Assembly (NCBI RefSeq): GCF_947581785.1
Contig: NZ_CANPVO010000015.1
Span: 248,001-312,000 of the forward strand
Direction of reading: 5' to 3'
DNA from: Candidatus Palauibacter polyketidifaciens
Lineage (GTDB): Bacteria; Gemmatimonadota; Gemmatimonadetes; Palauibacterales; Palauibacteraceae
Length of the DNA: 64,000 nucleotides
The notes beneath the pieces were generated by a model. The model saw only the letters and a list, made by a program, of their open reading frames with translations, did not search any database and was not told where the DNA came from. Below, one piece after another: positions 28,927 through 37,488 of the stretch (positions within the stretch are counted from its first letter, which is position 1; each line of letters starts with the position of its first letter). Position numbers and translations under genes: made by a program.

Positions 28927-29291
28927 GGCGCCGCGGGCAGCGGGCGGGGCCGCGAGAGAACGATCTCGAGTTCCGCCTCCGGGGCCGGCGGCAGCGACAC
29001 CGTCACGCGGGCGTGCTTGAGCCGCAACGACCGTGCGGTCACGGTCCGCGACACGCCGAATCGACGTCCGCCGATATCGACACCGCCCGTGTGGGAGGCC
29101 GCGGCAGGATATCCGGCCCGGACAAGCGACTCCACGGCGTTTCGACCTGCGAGCGCGTGCTCCGTGTCCCACGCCGCCCGGAGCGCCTGCGAACGGATCC
29201 CGAGTACCACGCCCGCCGCTCCGAGGACCCCGACGGACGTCACGACGATGGCCATCAGGACCTCGACCAGGCTGAAGCCGGCGGTTTTCAA
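28923..29291 (-). CDS. PilV-like minor pseudopilin
   Basis: A short prepilin of 122 residues with leader MKTAG and predicted cleavage before FSLVEVLMAI, the standard N-methylated motif with Glu at +5. The C-terminal part is a small beta domain. The TTG start overlaps the stop of the fimT-like gene (TTGA), so translation is probably coupled. Size and order (fimT-pilV-pilW) match minor pilin operons. Confidence 0.82.
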   Translation of the reverse strand: MKTAGFSLVEVLMAIVVTSVGVLGAAGVVLGIRSQALRAAWDTEHALAGRNAVESLVRAGYPAAASHTGGVDIGGRRFGVSRTVTARSLRLKHARVTVSLPPAPEAELEIVLSRPRPLPAAP

Positions 29292-29755
29292 TGTTCAAAA
29301 GGTACCGGGCGAACCCGGCCCACGAAGTTCGACACCAGCCGAATGCCCCGGTCGCCGCGATACAGGTAGACGCTGCCGGGGGATCCGTGTCCTCGCGCGT
29401 TGAAGCGGAGGGTGGAGGGCTGCAGCCGCACCGAGTCGAGCCGGCCTAGAGTGTGCCTCCCGAGGTCGACGCGAGACAGCAGTGAACCCCCTTGCCGCGA
29501 TACCTCGAGCCGGGTTCCCGCAAGCGTCACCGCGGTCGGCGCATGGGTCGCCATGGCGTGGAGACGTGCCAGTGCGAGTTGCGACTCCGCTACCCTGGCG
29601 GCTCGCGTCAGGCTGAAACGGTCGAGGGGGTTGCGAGAGATGATGAAGGCCGCGGCCAGGCCTGTAACCGCCAGCGCGACCGCGACCTCCACCAGACTGA
29701 ACCCACTCCGCCCTGTGGGGGATCCACGCGATCTACCTGATCCGTCTTGCTGCAC
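29288..29755 (-). CDS. GspH/FimT-like minor pseudopilin
   Basis: The prepilin motif RSG/FSLVEVAVAL is preceded by an 18-residue basic leader when the GTG at 29755 is used; this start has AAGGGAG six bases upstream, better than the more distal TTG. The mature helix is followed by a GspH/FimT-type beta domain including SQLALARLHAMATH. It is the first minor pilin after pilA, separated from it by a 96-base spacer holding a stem-loop. Confidence 0.83.
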   Translation of the reverse strand: MQQDGSGRSRGSPTGRSGFSLVEVAVALAVTGLAAAFIISRNPLDRFSLTRAARVAESQLALARLHAMATHAPTAVTLAGTRLEVSRQGGSLLSRVDLGRHTLGRLDSVRLQPSTLRFNARGHGSPGSVYLYRGDRGIRLVSNFVGRVRPVPFEH

Positions 29756-29833
29756 GGGGTGCTCCCTTTCGTGAACGAGCGTTGGCAACTCTTTCCGTAA
29801 GGATCGCGCCCCGTATCAACGGCGCATCAACCG

Positions 29834-29852
29834 GTGTCGCGCGAAGCGACAC
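29834..29852 (-). terminator. Stem-loop directly after pilA
   Basis: Arms GTGTCGC and GCGACAC (7 bp, perfect) enclose a five-base loop, touching the last base of the pilA stop codon. No T-run follows on the transcribed strand, so partial termination or 3' mRNA protection is more likely than full termination. This would let pilA be made in excess over the minor pilins. Confidence 0.55.
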
Positions 29853-30277
29853 TAGCAACTGGTGGCCTCGATGATCTGTCCGACGGCTCCCGAGGCGTTC
29901 GCGGACGACGAATTGACGCACCACGTGTTCGGCGAGGATGCGTGTTTCGCCGTGATCTGGTAGCCGTCCGTATAGGCGGTCACCGCCACCGTGATGTTCG
30001 TGCTGGCCTGAAAATCCGGTGTCCCGTCGCCATCCAGGTCCGCGTCTCCGCCGGCGGCCACGCTGACGGCGGCATACGCCTGGTGGTTGAAGAAGTACGC
30101 TTCCTCCGCCGTCATCATGTTGCGAAGGTCGCTCTGCGCGGCGGCGTCGAACGCCTTCTCCTTCGTACTTGTGAACTGCGGAATCGCGATGGCCGCGAGA
30201 ATGCCGATGATGACGACCACGATCAGCAGTTCGATCAGTGTGAACCCCTCCGTACCACCCTTCGTCGTTCTCCTCAT
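29852..30277 (-). CDS. pilA: PilA, major type IV pilin
   Basis: The precursor of 141 residues has a basic 11-residue leader ending in TEG, then the textbook mature start FTLIELLIVVVIIGILAAIAIP, with Glu at +5. The globular part contains a Ca-binding-like acidic loop (DADLDGDGTPD, near residue 75) and two C-terminal cysteines that could form the pilin disulfide loop. The ATG has a strong GAGGAGAGG site. A sigma-70-like promoter lies about 110 bases upstream, overlapping the end of the preceding gene, and a stem-loop follows the stop. Confidence 0.95.
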   Translation of the reverse strand: MRRTTKGGTEGFTLIELLIVVVIIGILAAIAIPQFTSTKEKAFDAAAQSDLRNMMTAEEAYFFNHQAYAAVSVAAGGDADLDGDGTPDFQASTNITVAVTAYTDGYQITAKHASSPNTWCVNSSSANASGAVGQIIEATSC

Positions 30278-30385
30278 CCCTCTCCTCACTTCCGCCCGGG
30301 GTTGGATCTTCGGCAGCACCTCCGGTGGGGCTGCACGGGCCGCGGTGCCGGCTGCGCGCCGGCGACCGCGGACGGTTACCCCATA

Positions 30386-30415
30386 ATTAGAGGTCGTCCG
30401 GCAACGGGGTATCAA
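30386..30415 (-). promoter_or_regulatory. Putative pilA promoter
   Basis: On the minus strand TTGATA (30415-30410) and TCTAAT (30391-30386) are 18 bases apart, each one mismatch from consensus. They lie at the end of the upstream gene and are followed by an unusually AT-rich patch. No convincing sigma-54 element was found in the same spacer. Confidence 0.55.
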
Positions 30416-30848
30416 CGTCCCAATCCGGCGGTTCATCGAAGCCCGTGGCCGCACGTATTCGGCCACGCCGCACCGACAGCGTCAGCGAATGCACCCGCCC
30501 GGCGCCATCGCGGAGCGGCAGGCGGGTGTCCTCCGTCCCGGCCGATGGCTCGGCAGGCGGCAACCCCAGCGCGCGCAACGCCTCCGGCACGGTGTCGAAC
30601 CCCTCCGCGAAGGCGGCGGTCCACGACCGGACGAGTTCCGGACCGCCGACCCCGCTCGGCCTGGCTCGCAGACGCAACGTCCAGTTCGGAGCCTCGAAAC
30701 GCAGCCACCGGTCCTCCCCGGCGCGCCGATCCGTCTCCGGGCGTCCGTACCGTTCGAAGGCCGCATCGACCGACTGACCGAGGAGGTCCCTTACGCAGGG
30801 CGCCGTCCCGCCCTGGATCGAATCTTCGTCGTTTGTGCTCGCGGGCAT
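30387..30848 (-). CDS. Unknown protein encoded between pilC and pilA
   Basis: I do not recognise this 153-residue protein. It has no signal peptide or membrane segment, two Trp-containing blocks (EDRWLRFEAPNWTLRLRA near 45 and LVRSWTAAFAEGFDTV near 73) and a beta-rich C-terminal half, ending in an acidic DDL tail. The region RYGRPETDR near 34 recalls the GxP turn of SmpA/BamE-like or DUF-type small beta domains, but this is weak. Its place inside the pilus cluster suggests a cytoplasmic accessory or regulatory role. Its last bases carry the pilA promoter. Confidence 0.7.
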   Translation of the reverse strand: MPASTNDEDSIQGGTAPCVRDLLGQSVDAAFERYGRPETDRRAGEDRWLRFEAPNWTLRLRARPSGVGGPELVRSWTAAFAEGFDTVPEALRALGLPPAEPSAGTEDTRLPLRDGAGRVHSLTLSVRRGRIRAATGFDEPPDWDVDTPLPDDL

Positions 30849-30921
30849 GCGGCAAGAAGAGGAACGAGGTGAAACCCCGCAAGCCGCGAGGGGGGTGCAT
30901 CCCGCGATGTCAGCGGCGACG

Positions 30922-32019
30922 TCACTGGATCGCGTTGATGAGTTCGAAGATGGGGAGGTACATGGCGATGATCATCCCACCGACGAGACCTCCGAGGATC
31001 ACGATGAGAATGGGCTCCAATATCCTCAGCAGATTCTCCGCGCCGGCATCGACTTCGTCGTCGTAGAAGTCGGCGATCCGGGCCAGCATCCCATCGAGAT
31101 CTCCTGTCTCTTCTCCGACGTGAATCATTCGGGCCACCATGGGTGGGAAGGCCCGGGTTTCGCGCAGTGGCCGGGCAATGGAGTCACCCCGCCGGATCGC
31201 GTCCCGACTCGCCTGTATCGCTTCCTGGATCACGCGGTTCCCCGCCGTGCGCGCCGTGATCTCGAGTCCCTCCAGAATCGGAACGCCCGACGAGAGCAGC
31301 GTTCCCAGGGTCCGTGTGACGCGGGACACCGCGGCCTTCCGGATCAGCGAACCGAGAACCGGCAGTTGCAGCAGCATTCGGTCGAAGTGCCGCCGACCCG
31401 CGTCCGTGACGATCCAGCGGCGCAGCATCAGGGCCGCGCCGACCGCCACGGCCAGCAGCACCCACCACCAGTTCTGGACAATCCCCGAGAGACGGATGAC
31501 CACGCGGGTCGGAAGGGGGAGCGTCGCATCGAAGCTCGCGAACACGGTCTCGAACGTCGGGATCACAAAGAGGAGGAGCGTCGCAACGACGGCCATGGCC
31601 ACCGCGAGCACGACGGCGGGATAGAGCATGGCGCCCTTCACCTTGCGGCGGACCTCCTCGCTCTTCTCGAGGAAGGTGGCGAGGCGGTCGAGAAGCCCAT
31701 CCAGCCTGCTCCCCGACTCTCCGGCATGGACCATGTTCACGTAGAGCTGTGAGAAGACGCGGGGGTGTCTGCCGAGCGCGCCGGCCAGGGTGTTCCCGGC
31801 CTCGATATCGCGAAGCGTGTCGCGGGCCACCTGCCGAAGCGCGGGGTTCTCCGCCTGGAGCGCGAGGGTTTCGAGCGTCCGGGTGAGTGGCAACCCTGCG
31901 CTGGTCATCACCGAGAACTGCCGCGTGAAGAGTACGAGATCACGCGTCTTCACCCGTGCCGGCGGCGCGAAGATGCGCCGCCGCACGCGCCGGCCCATGT
32001 CCGCCAGGACGGACGTCAC
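30922..32019 (-). CDS. pilC: PilC, inner-membrane platform protein
   Basis: PilC is the GspF-like platform on which PilB and PilT act. Two GspF domains are visible (about 27-150 and 230-352), each with the conserved MxxAGExxG-type motif: MVHAGESGSRLD near 95 and MIHVGEETGDLD near 298. There are three membrane segments (about 128-150, 180-195 and 333-353). A GTG start gives 365 residues, shorter at the N terminus than E. coli PilC relatives. It lies between pilT (105-base gap) and the unknown gene. Confidence 0.94.
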   Translation of the reverse strand: MTSVLADMGRRVRRRIFAPPARVKTRDLVLFTRQFSVMTSAGLPLTRTLETLALQAENPALRQVARDTLRDIEAGNTLAGALGRHPRVFSQLYVNMVHAGESGSRLDGLLDRLATFLEKSEEVRRKVKGAMLYPAVVLAVAMAVVATLLLFVIPTFETVFASFDATLPLPTRVVIRLSGIVQNWWWVLLAVAVGAALMLRRWIVTDAGRRHFDRMLLQLPVLGSLIRKAAVSRVTRTLGTLLSSGVPILEGLEITARTAGNRVIQEAIQASRDAIRRGDSIARPLRETRAFPPMVARMIHVGEETGDLDGMLARIADFYDDEVDAGAENLLRILEPILIVILGGLVGGMIIAMYLPIFELINAIQ

Positions 32020-32124
32020 GGGCTCTCGACCGGGAGAGGGGCGGACCGACCGCCAGCCCCCACATCATCCACCCCACGCCATCGCCGGCGGCCGGTCCCT
32101 GCTGCCCCCCTCACGTCGACTCCG

Positions 32125-33213
32125 TCACCGTGCGGATCTGTCCGGCGCGGACGTGCTCGCCATCCGACGGAATTCGGCGGCATCGGAGGTGATCCGGAGG
32201 CATTCGTCGAAGTGCACCTGCCGTCGGACATAGAGCCGGTGGAGCGCGTCGTTGAGGGTCCGCATGCCGAACCTGCGCGCGGCCTGCATCGCGGAATGGA
32301 TCTGATGGACCTTCGCCTCCCGGATCAATGCCCGAACCGCGGGCGTCGCGACGAGAATCTCGCAGGCCACGACGCGGCCGCCGCCCTGCGCCCGGCGAAG
32401 CAGCGTCTGGGTGATGACGCCCTCGAAGACGTGGGCAAACTGGGCGCGCACCTGCTCCTGCCGGTGTGACGGGAACGCATCGATGATCCGGTGGATCGAC
32501 GCCGCCGCCGAACGCGTGTGCAGCGTGCCGAGCGCAAGGTGCCCGGTCTCCGCGACGGTGAGCGCGGCCTGGATCGTCTCGGGATCCCGCAATTCGCCAA
32601 TGAGGATGACGTCGGGGTCCTGCCGCAGCGCGTAACGGAGGGCGTTGGCGAAGTCGGGCGTGTCCTGCCCGATCTCGCGCTGGTTCACGATGCAGCGTTT
32701 GTGTGGATGCACGAATTCGATCGGATCCTCGATCGTCACGATGTGGCCGGCGCGGGCCGTGTTGATGCGGTCCACCATCGCCGCCAGCGTCGTCGATTTG
32801 CCCGAGCCGGTGGGGCCCGTGACCAGCACGAGTCCGCGCGGCTTGTCCGCCAGCCGGCCGACGACCGATGGAACGCCCAGTTCACGCAGGCTTGGGATCT
32901 CCACCGGCACGCGGCGGATGGCGCACGCCACGCTTCCTCGCTGCCGGAACAGGTTCGCACGAAAGCGGGAGAGGCCGGGAATCGCGAAGCCGAAATCGAA
33001 GTCGGGCTCGCCCGCGACACGCGCGCGCTGGTCCTTCGAGAGCATCGAACGGCCGAGAGCCGCGGTATCCTCCGGGTACAGCACGCCGTCCGCACGACTG
33101 TCCGTGAGGTCGCCGTCGATCCGGAGCTTCGGGCATTCGCCCGCCGTCAGGTGCAGATCGGACGCACCCCGTTCGACCATCTCGCTCAGCAGTTCAACCA
33201 GACGTGCGTCCAT
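32125..33213 (-). CDS. pilT: PilT, pilus retraction ATPase
   Basis: This hexameric secretion ATPase drives pilus retraction and twitching motility. Walker A GPTGSGKS is at about 133-140, the Asp box EDPIEF near 165, Walker B LIGELRDPETI near 208 and the His box LGTLHTRSA near 237. The PilT-specific C-terminal motif appears as AVRALIREAK (canonical AIRNLIRE), which separates it from PilB. The ATG at 33213 gives 362 residues. It starts ten bases after pilB. Confidence 0.95.
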   Translation of the reverse strand: MDARLVELLSEMVERGASDLHLTAGECPKLRIDGDLTDSRADGVLYPEDTAALGRSMLSKDQRARVAGEPDFDFGFAIPGLSRFRANLFRQRGSVACAIRRVPVEIPSLRELGVPSVVGRLADKPRGLVLVTGPTGSGKSTTLAAMVDRINTARAGHIVTIEDPIEFVHPHKRCIVNQREIGQDTPDFANALRYALRQDPDVILIGELRDPETIQAALTVAETGHLALGTLHTRSAAASIHRIIDAFPSHRQEQVRAQFAHVFEGVITQTLLRRAQGGGRVVACEILVATPAVRALIREAKVHQIHSAMQAARRFGMRTLNDALHRLYVRRQVHFDECLRITSDAAEFRRMASTSAPDRSAR

Positions 33214-33223
33214 GCGGCCCCGC

Positions 33224-34780
33224 CTACGCCGGCGTCTCTCTGAGCACGTCTTCGAGTGTTGCAATCCCCGTTCTCACCTTGGTGAACCCGTCCTGTCGCA
33301 GGGTGATCATTCCTTCGTCGACGGCGCAGCGCTCGATCTCCTCCGAGGATGCGCCCGCCAGAACCAGCCGGCGGATCGCGGGAGACATCGGAAGGACCTC
33401 ATACAGGCCCTGACGACCCGAATACCCCGACCCGCCGCACGAATCGCAGCCCGCGCCGCGGTAGAAGGCGCCCTTGCCCCGCCTGCCCGTGTCCAGTCCG
33501 ACCGAATTCAGGATCTCGGGTGCGTAGCTCGTATCGACCCGACAGTCGGGACAGATCCGGCCGACGAGCCGCTGGGCGGTGATGACCTTCACGGCGACGG
33601 CCACGTTGAACGCTTCGATCCCCATGTCCACGAGTCGCGTCGCGGTCGAAGCGGCGTCGGTGGTATGGAGGGTGGAGAGCACGAGATGGCCGGTGAGCGC
33701 GGCCTTCACGGCGATGCCGCCCGTCTCGCGGTCACGGATCTCGCCCACCATGAGGATGTTCGGGTCCTGTCGCAGGAAGGCTCGAAGCGTCGTGGCGAAG
33801 GTAAGGCCGATCTTCGGACGAACCTGGACCTGGTTGATTCCCTCGATGCTGTACTCGACCGGATCCTCGGCGGTCATGATGTTCGCCTCGGGCGTGTTGA
33901 GTCTCGCGAGCGCGCTGTAGAGCGTCGTGGTTTTCCCGGACCCGGTGGGACCTGTGACCAGAACCATGCCCGAGGTTTGCGCGATCGCCGCGAGCAGCGC
34001 TCGCTCCGCCCGCGCCTCCATCCCGAAGGATTCGAGGTCGAAGGCCTGCCGCTCCCTGTCGAGGATTCGAAGGACGACCTTCTCACCGAACAGCGTGGGA
34101 AGCGTCGAGACCCGGAAGTCGATGCCCCGGTCGGCGACCGGCAGGCGGATCCGGCCGTCCTGGGGTATCCGGCGCTCCGCGATGTTCAGGTCCGCCAGGA
34201 TCTTGAGGCGAGACGTCAGGGCCGCCGCCATCCGGAAGGGCGGGCGCATGATTTCGCGCAGTCTCCCGTCCACGCGATAGCGAACGCGAAGCTCACTTTC
34301 GTACGGCTCGAAGTGAATGTCCGAAGCACCGCGATGGACCGCATCGACGAGGATGTTGTTGATGAGCCTGACGGCCGGTTCCTCACCGGCTTCGGCCGAA
34401 TCTGCCTGGACCGGCGATGCCTGGGCCGGCGATGCCTGGGCCGGCGATGCCTGGGCCACCCCTTCCGCGCGCCCGCCGCCCCGCGTCGTGGCGGCTTCGT
34501 AGCTCCGGTCGATCCTTTGGCGCAGCGTGTGTTCCCCCGCTCTTACAGCTTCGATCTCGAACTGGGTGAGGAACTCCAGGTCGTCGATGAGCGCCGCGTC
34601 GGACGGGTCCGCCATTGCCACGGAGAGCGTCCGACCGGCGCGCCGCAACGGGAGCACGAGATGCCGGCTCGCGAAGTCCGCCGGGATGAGGCGAAGGACG
34701 CTGGGATCCGACGCGAGCCGCTTCCGCCTCGAGGCCGGAGTGTCCGTGGCTGGCGTGTCCGTGGCAGGCATGGGCGTCAT
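33224..34780 (-). CDS. pilB: PilB, pilus extension ATPase
   Basis: PilB powers pilus polymerisation. The product has an N-terminal MshEN/GspE-N-like domain (about 15-90), a Pro/Ala/Gln repeat linker (about 110-127), and the ATPase core with GPTGSGKTTT, EDPVEYSIEG, GEIRDRETG and STLHTTDAAS. A zinc-binding pair CPDC...CDSC appears near 430-460. The ATG overlaps the comEA stop (ATGA), giving 518 residues. This is shorter than E. coli-type PilB because the N-terminal region is compact. Confidence 0.95.
   Translation of the reverse strand: MTPMPATDTPATDTPASRRKRLASDPSVLRLIPADFASRHLVLPLRRAGRTLSVAMADPSDAALIDDLEFLTQFEIEAVRAGEHTLRQRIDRSYEAATTRGGGRAEGVAQASPAQASPAQASPVQADSAEAGEEPAVRLINNILVDAVHRGASDIHFEPYESELRVRYRVDGRLREIMRPPFRMAAALTSRLKILADLNIAERRIPQDGRIRLPVADRGIDFRVSTLPTLFGEKVVLRILDRERQAFDLESFGMEARAERALLAAIAQTSGMVLVTGPTGSGKTTTLYSALARLNTPEANIMTAEDPVEYSIEGINQVQVRPKIGLTFATTLRAFLRQDPNILMVGEIRDRETGGIAVKAALTGHLVLSTLHTTDAASTATRLVDMGIEAFNVAVAVKVITAQRLVGRICPDCRVDTSYAPEILNSVGLDTGRRGKGAFYRGAGCDSCGGSGYSGRQGLYEVLPMSPAIRRLVLAGASSEEIERCAVDEGMITLRQDGFTKVRTGIATLEDVLRETPA
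34404..34457 (-). repeat. 15-bp tandem repeat in pilB
   Basis: Three full 15-bp units and a partial fourth, nearly identical, encode the linker segment QASPA repeated. It separates the N-terminal domain from the ATPase core. In-frame unit gain or loss would change linker length without breaking the gene. Confidence 0.85.
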
Positions 34781-35448
34781 CGCGTCCCCGCGCATACCCG
34801 TTCCCGGAAGCGGGCCAGGGTGCGTGCCCCGATGCCCTGCACGCGCGTGACGGCCTCGGGCGTCTCGAACAGCCCGTTCTCGCTTCGGTCCTCGATGATG
34901 CGGGCCGCGAGGGCGGGCCCGATGCCGGACAGGCTTTCGAGTTGTGCCGGACTCGCCCGATTGAGATCGATCCGTGCGCCTCCGGGCGGACATCCCGGGG
35001 ACACCGACGCGACGGGAGCGGGAGCCGAGCGTGGCGCCCCGCGCTCGAAACGGAGGTACGGCGCGAGGCGACGCGCGGTGACCTCCCCCACGCCAGGGAC
35101 CCGCTCCAGGTCGGCGGTTCCGCTGAACGGAGCACGTTCCCGTTCCTCGATGAGAGCCTCCGCAAGGCTCGGCCCGACGCCGGGCAACCGGCGCAGTTCG
35201 TCGGCCGGGGCGCGGTTCACATCGATCTGCTCCCCGTCGGCGAGTGGCGTCTGTGCCCGCTGCTCCCGGGTCAGGGCGGCGACGACCTCGCCCTCGACGC
35301 CCTCCAGATCCGTCGCGGGGTCGATCATTTCGAGACCGTGTACCCGCCCGGGCTCGGGCGCGAGGAGGGTGCGAGCGATGAGGCTCGTTCCCACGAGTAC
35401 CAGCGCCGCGCCCAGCGCCTTGCGTTCCGCGCGATTCAGATCCCACAC
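34777..35448 (-). CDS. ComEA-like membrane-anchored double helix-hairpin-helix protein
   Basis: A single hydrophobic segment (about 12-29) is followed by two ComEA-type modules, each with paired helix-hairpin-helix motifs: IDVNRAPADELRRLPGVGPS near 75 and IDLNRASPAQLESLSGIGPA near 160. Such proteins bind DNA at the cell surface or in the periplasm during natural transformation. The GTG at 35448 is chosen because GGGGAGG lies six bases upstream; a longer frame exists without such a site. Its position directly ahead of pilB (four-base overlap) supports joint control of pili and DNA uptake. Confidence 0.85.
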   Translation of the reverse strand: MWDLNRAERKALGAALVLVGTSLIARTLLAPEPGRVHGLEMIDPATDLEGVEGEVVAALTREQRAQTPLADGEQIDVNRAPADELRRLPGVGPSLAEALIEERERAPFSGTADLERVPGVGEVTARRLAPYLRFERGAPRSAPAPVASVSPGCPPGGARIDLNRASPAQLESLSGIGPALAARIIEDRSENGLFETPEAVTRVQGIGARTLARFRERVCAGTR

Positions 35449-35573
35449 CCCACACCTCCCCGCCCGATTCGGGACCGATTCCTGTTTCTGCCCGAGGATC
35501 GGGGAGCGGATCAACTCGTCGTCAAACGGTCATCCACGGACGTGTGGGAAGACGCCGGAAAGCGCCGGAAGGG

Positions 35574-36305
35574 TCAGAAGATGAAGGTGATCTCGGCCCA
35601 GCCGTCGACGGGGTTCCCGTCGCGCAGCGCGGGCCGGTACTCCCACGCCCGCACCTGTCGCATGATGTCGCGGTTGAACCCCTCGTCCGGGGTCGGGGGA
35701 TCCAGTTCGACGAGGCCCGGGCGCCCGGTGGCGTCGACGAAGACGCGCACCGTCACCTCCATCCCGCGCACGGAGCCGGGGGGGTCCCAGTGCGGCACGA
35801 CGGATCTCGGGATGGGCGACACGTAGCCGTCGCCCTCGCCCCCGCCCACCCCCTCTTCGCCGGGACCGATCCCCGCCCCGCGCCCGGGCGACGGCGCCGG
35901 CGCGCCGACGGGGAGCAGTTCGGAGGACACCTCGATCTCCGTCTCCCGGATCTCGATCTCGGGCATGTCGACGGCGAGGACGGGCCGCGGGGGTGGAGGG
36001 ATCTCGATCCGCCGGGGCACGGAGACCCGTAGCGCTCTCAGTCCGCCCCCGCCGGCGGGGAGATCCGGATCCACGCCGGGCCGGGCCGCCGCCTCGAACT
36101 CGGGCGCCGGGCGCACCCACGCGAAGAAGAGGAAGGCGTGCAGGAGCGCGGAGGCGAGCATCCCGCCCCACCACACGGCCCGCTCCCGGCCGCGGGAGCG
36201 CGATGACGCCCCCCGGTATCGCCAGTCCGGCCGTTTCCTTGTCGTCGTGCGCACAGCTCCGATCCGACTCCAGAATGGTCCCGAGGCCATCCGGGACGGC
36301 GTCAC
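35574..36305 (-). CDS. TonB-like energy transducer
   Basis: The 243-residue protein has a basic N terminus, one membrane segment (about 46-66), a long Pro/Glu/Gly-rich periplasmic stretch (about 68-165) and a C-terminal TonB-type domain (about 170-243) containing VTVRVFVDATGRPGLVEL and AWEYRPALRDGNPVDGWAEI. This is the arrangement by which TonB passes proton-motive energy to outer-membrane receptors. No exbB/exbD or receptor gene lies nearby. The GTG start is uncertain; an ATG five codons later is an alternative. It is the first gene of the minus-strand array. Confidence 0.85.
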   Translation of the reverse strand: MTPSRMASGPFWSRIGAVRTTTRKRPDWRYRGASSRSRGRERAVWWGGMLASALLHAFLFFAWVRPAPEFEAAARPGVDPDLPAGGGGLRALRVSVPRRIEIPPPPRPVLAVDMPEIEIRETEIEVSSELLPVGAPAPSPGRGAGIGPGEEGVGGGEGDGYVSPIPRSVVPHWDPPGSVRGMEVTVRVFVDATGRPGLVELDPPTPDEGFNRDIMRQVRAWEYRPALRDGNPVDGWAEITFIF

Positions 36306-36444
36306 ACGGCGGTCAGCGGCTCTCCGCCGAGATATCGTACGGAACGCCGCCCTTCCGGGTTCCCGGCGCTTGCCGGCCCGTCAGACCCACCGGCACATTG
36401 TGCGCCACCCGACACGTCTCCATCAGGAGCCATCTTCCGCCTCC

Positions 36445-37476
36445 ATGAAAGCGATCCGCAAACCCGGGCCGGCCCCCGGCCTCGTGCTGTGCGACGCGCC
36501 GGTGCCCGAGATTCGCTCCCGCGACGTGCTCGTCAAGGTGCGACGGGCGGGGATCTGCGGCACGGATCTGCACATTCACCAGTGGGACCGCTGGTCGCGG
36601 CATCGCGTGAACCCGCCCGTCATCCTCGGCCACGAATTCATGGGAGAAGTCGTCGAGACGGGCCGGCTGGTTCGGAACATCGAGATCGGCGACCGCGTCT
36701 CGGCGGAGGGGCACCTGGTCTGCGGACACTGCGAGTACTGCGGCACCGAGCAGGCGCACGTTTGCCGGGACACCCGGATCATCGGCATCGACCGGGACGG
36801 CGCCTTCGCCGAGTACGTCTCCATCCCCGCGGCGAACATCATCCACGTCCCCGATTCCATCGACGACGATCTGGCGGCCGTGTTCGACCCGCTCGGGAAC
36901 GCTTTCCACACGGTTCTGCACACGGATGTGGCGGGTCGGGTCGTCGCGGTGGTCGGATGCGGTCCGATCGGCCTGTTCGCCGTCGGGATCGCGCGTGCGG
37001 CGGGAGCTTCCAGAGTCATCGCGGTCGAGCCGCACGAGGGGCGGCGGGAACTCGCAGCGCGCATGGGTGCGCACGACTGCCTCGATCCGGCGGACGGAGA
37101 GGTGGAGGCGCAGATCGTCGACCTCACGCACGGTTACGGCGCCCACGTGGTGTGCGAGATGAGCGGTCACCCCGACGGCGTGCGTTCGGCGTTCCGCATG
37201 TGCCGCAACGGTGGCCAAGTCCGGTTGCTGGGGCTTCCCAAGGACGCGGTGGAGGTCGACTTCGCGCGCGACGTCATCTTCAAGGGTATCCATGTGTACG
37301 GCGTGGTGGGGCGGCTCATGTACCGGACGTGGATCGAGATGCGGGACTTCCTGGCGGCGGGACGTCTCGATGTCGAGCCGGTGATCACCCACCGGCTCCC
37401 GTTCGACCGCTTCGAGGAAGGGTTCGACGCCATGTATTCCGGCGAGGCGGCGAAGGTCGTCCTCGCGCTGGATTAG
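36445..37476 (+). CDS. tdh: L-threonine 3-dehydrogenase
   Basis: This zinc-dependent medium-chain dehydrogenase oxidises threonine to 2-amino-3-ketobutyrate. The catalytic zinc site CGTDLHIHQWD (near 40) and GHEF, the structural zinc cluster CGHCEYCGTEQAHVC (near 95), and the NAD motif VVGCGPIG (near 170) are all present. The HIHQWD segment is typical of Tdh rather than alcohol dehydrogenase. The length of 343 residues is normal. kbl, the next enzyme of the pathway, lies downstream with only a lipoprotein gene between. Confidence 0.95.
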   Translation: MKAIRKPGPAPGLVLCDAPVPEIRSRDVLVKVRRAGICGTDLHIHQWDRWSRHRVNPPVILGHEFMGEVVETGRLVRNIEIGDRVSAEGHLVCGHCEYCGTEQAHVCRDTRIIGIDRDGAFAEYVSIPAANIIHVPDSIDDDLAAVFDPLGNAFHTVLHTDVAGRVVAVVGCGPIGLFAVGIARAAGASRVIAVEPHEGRRELAARMGAHDCLDPADGEVEAQIVDLTHGYGAHVVCEMSGHPDGVRSAFRMCRNGGQVRLLGLPKDAVEVDFARDVIFKGIHVYGVVGRLMYRTWIEMRDFLAAGRLDVEPVITHRLPFDRFEEGFDAMYSGEAAKVVLALD

Positions 37477-37488
37477 AAGTTCGGCCCC

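Noticed and set aside
30278-30386. A sigma-54 promoter upstream of pilA
   Set aside because: GGCAC and TGC elements are present, but three bases too far apart for the -24/-12 rule.
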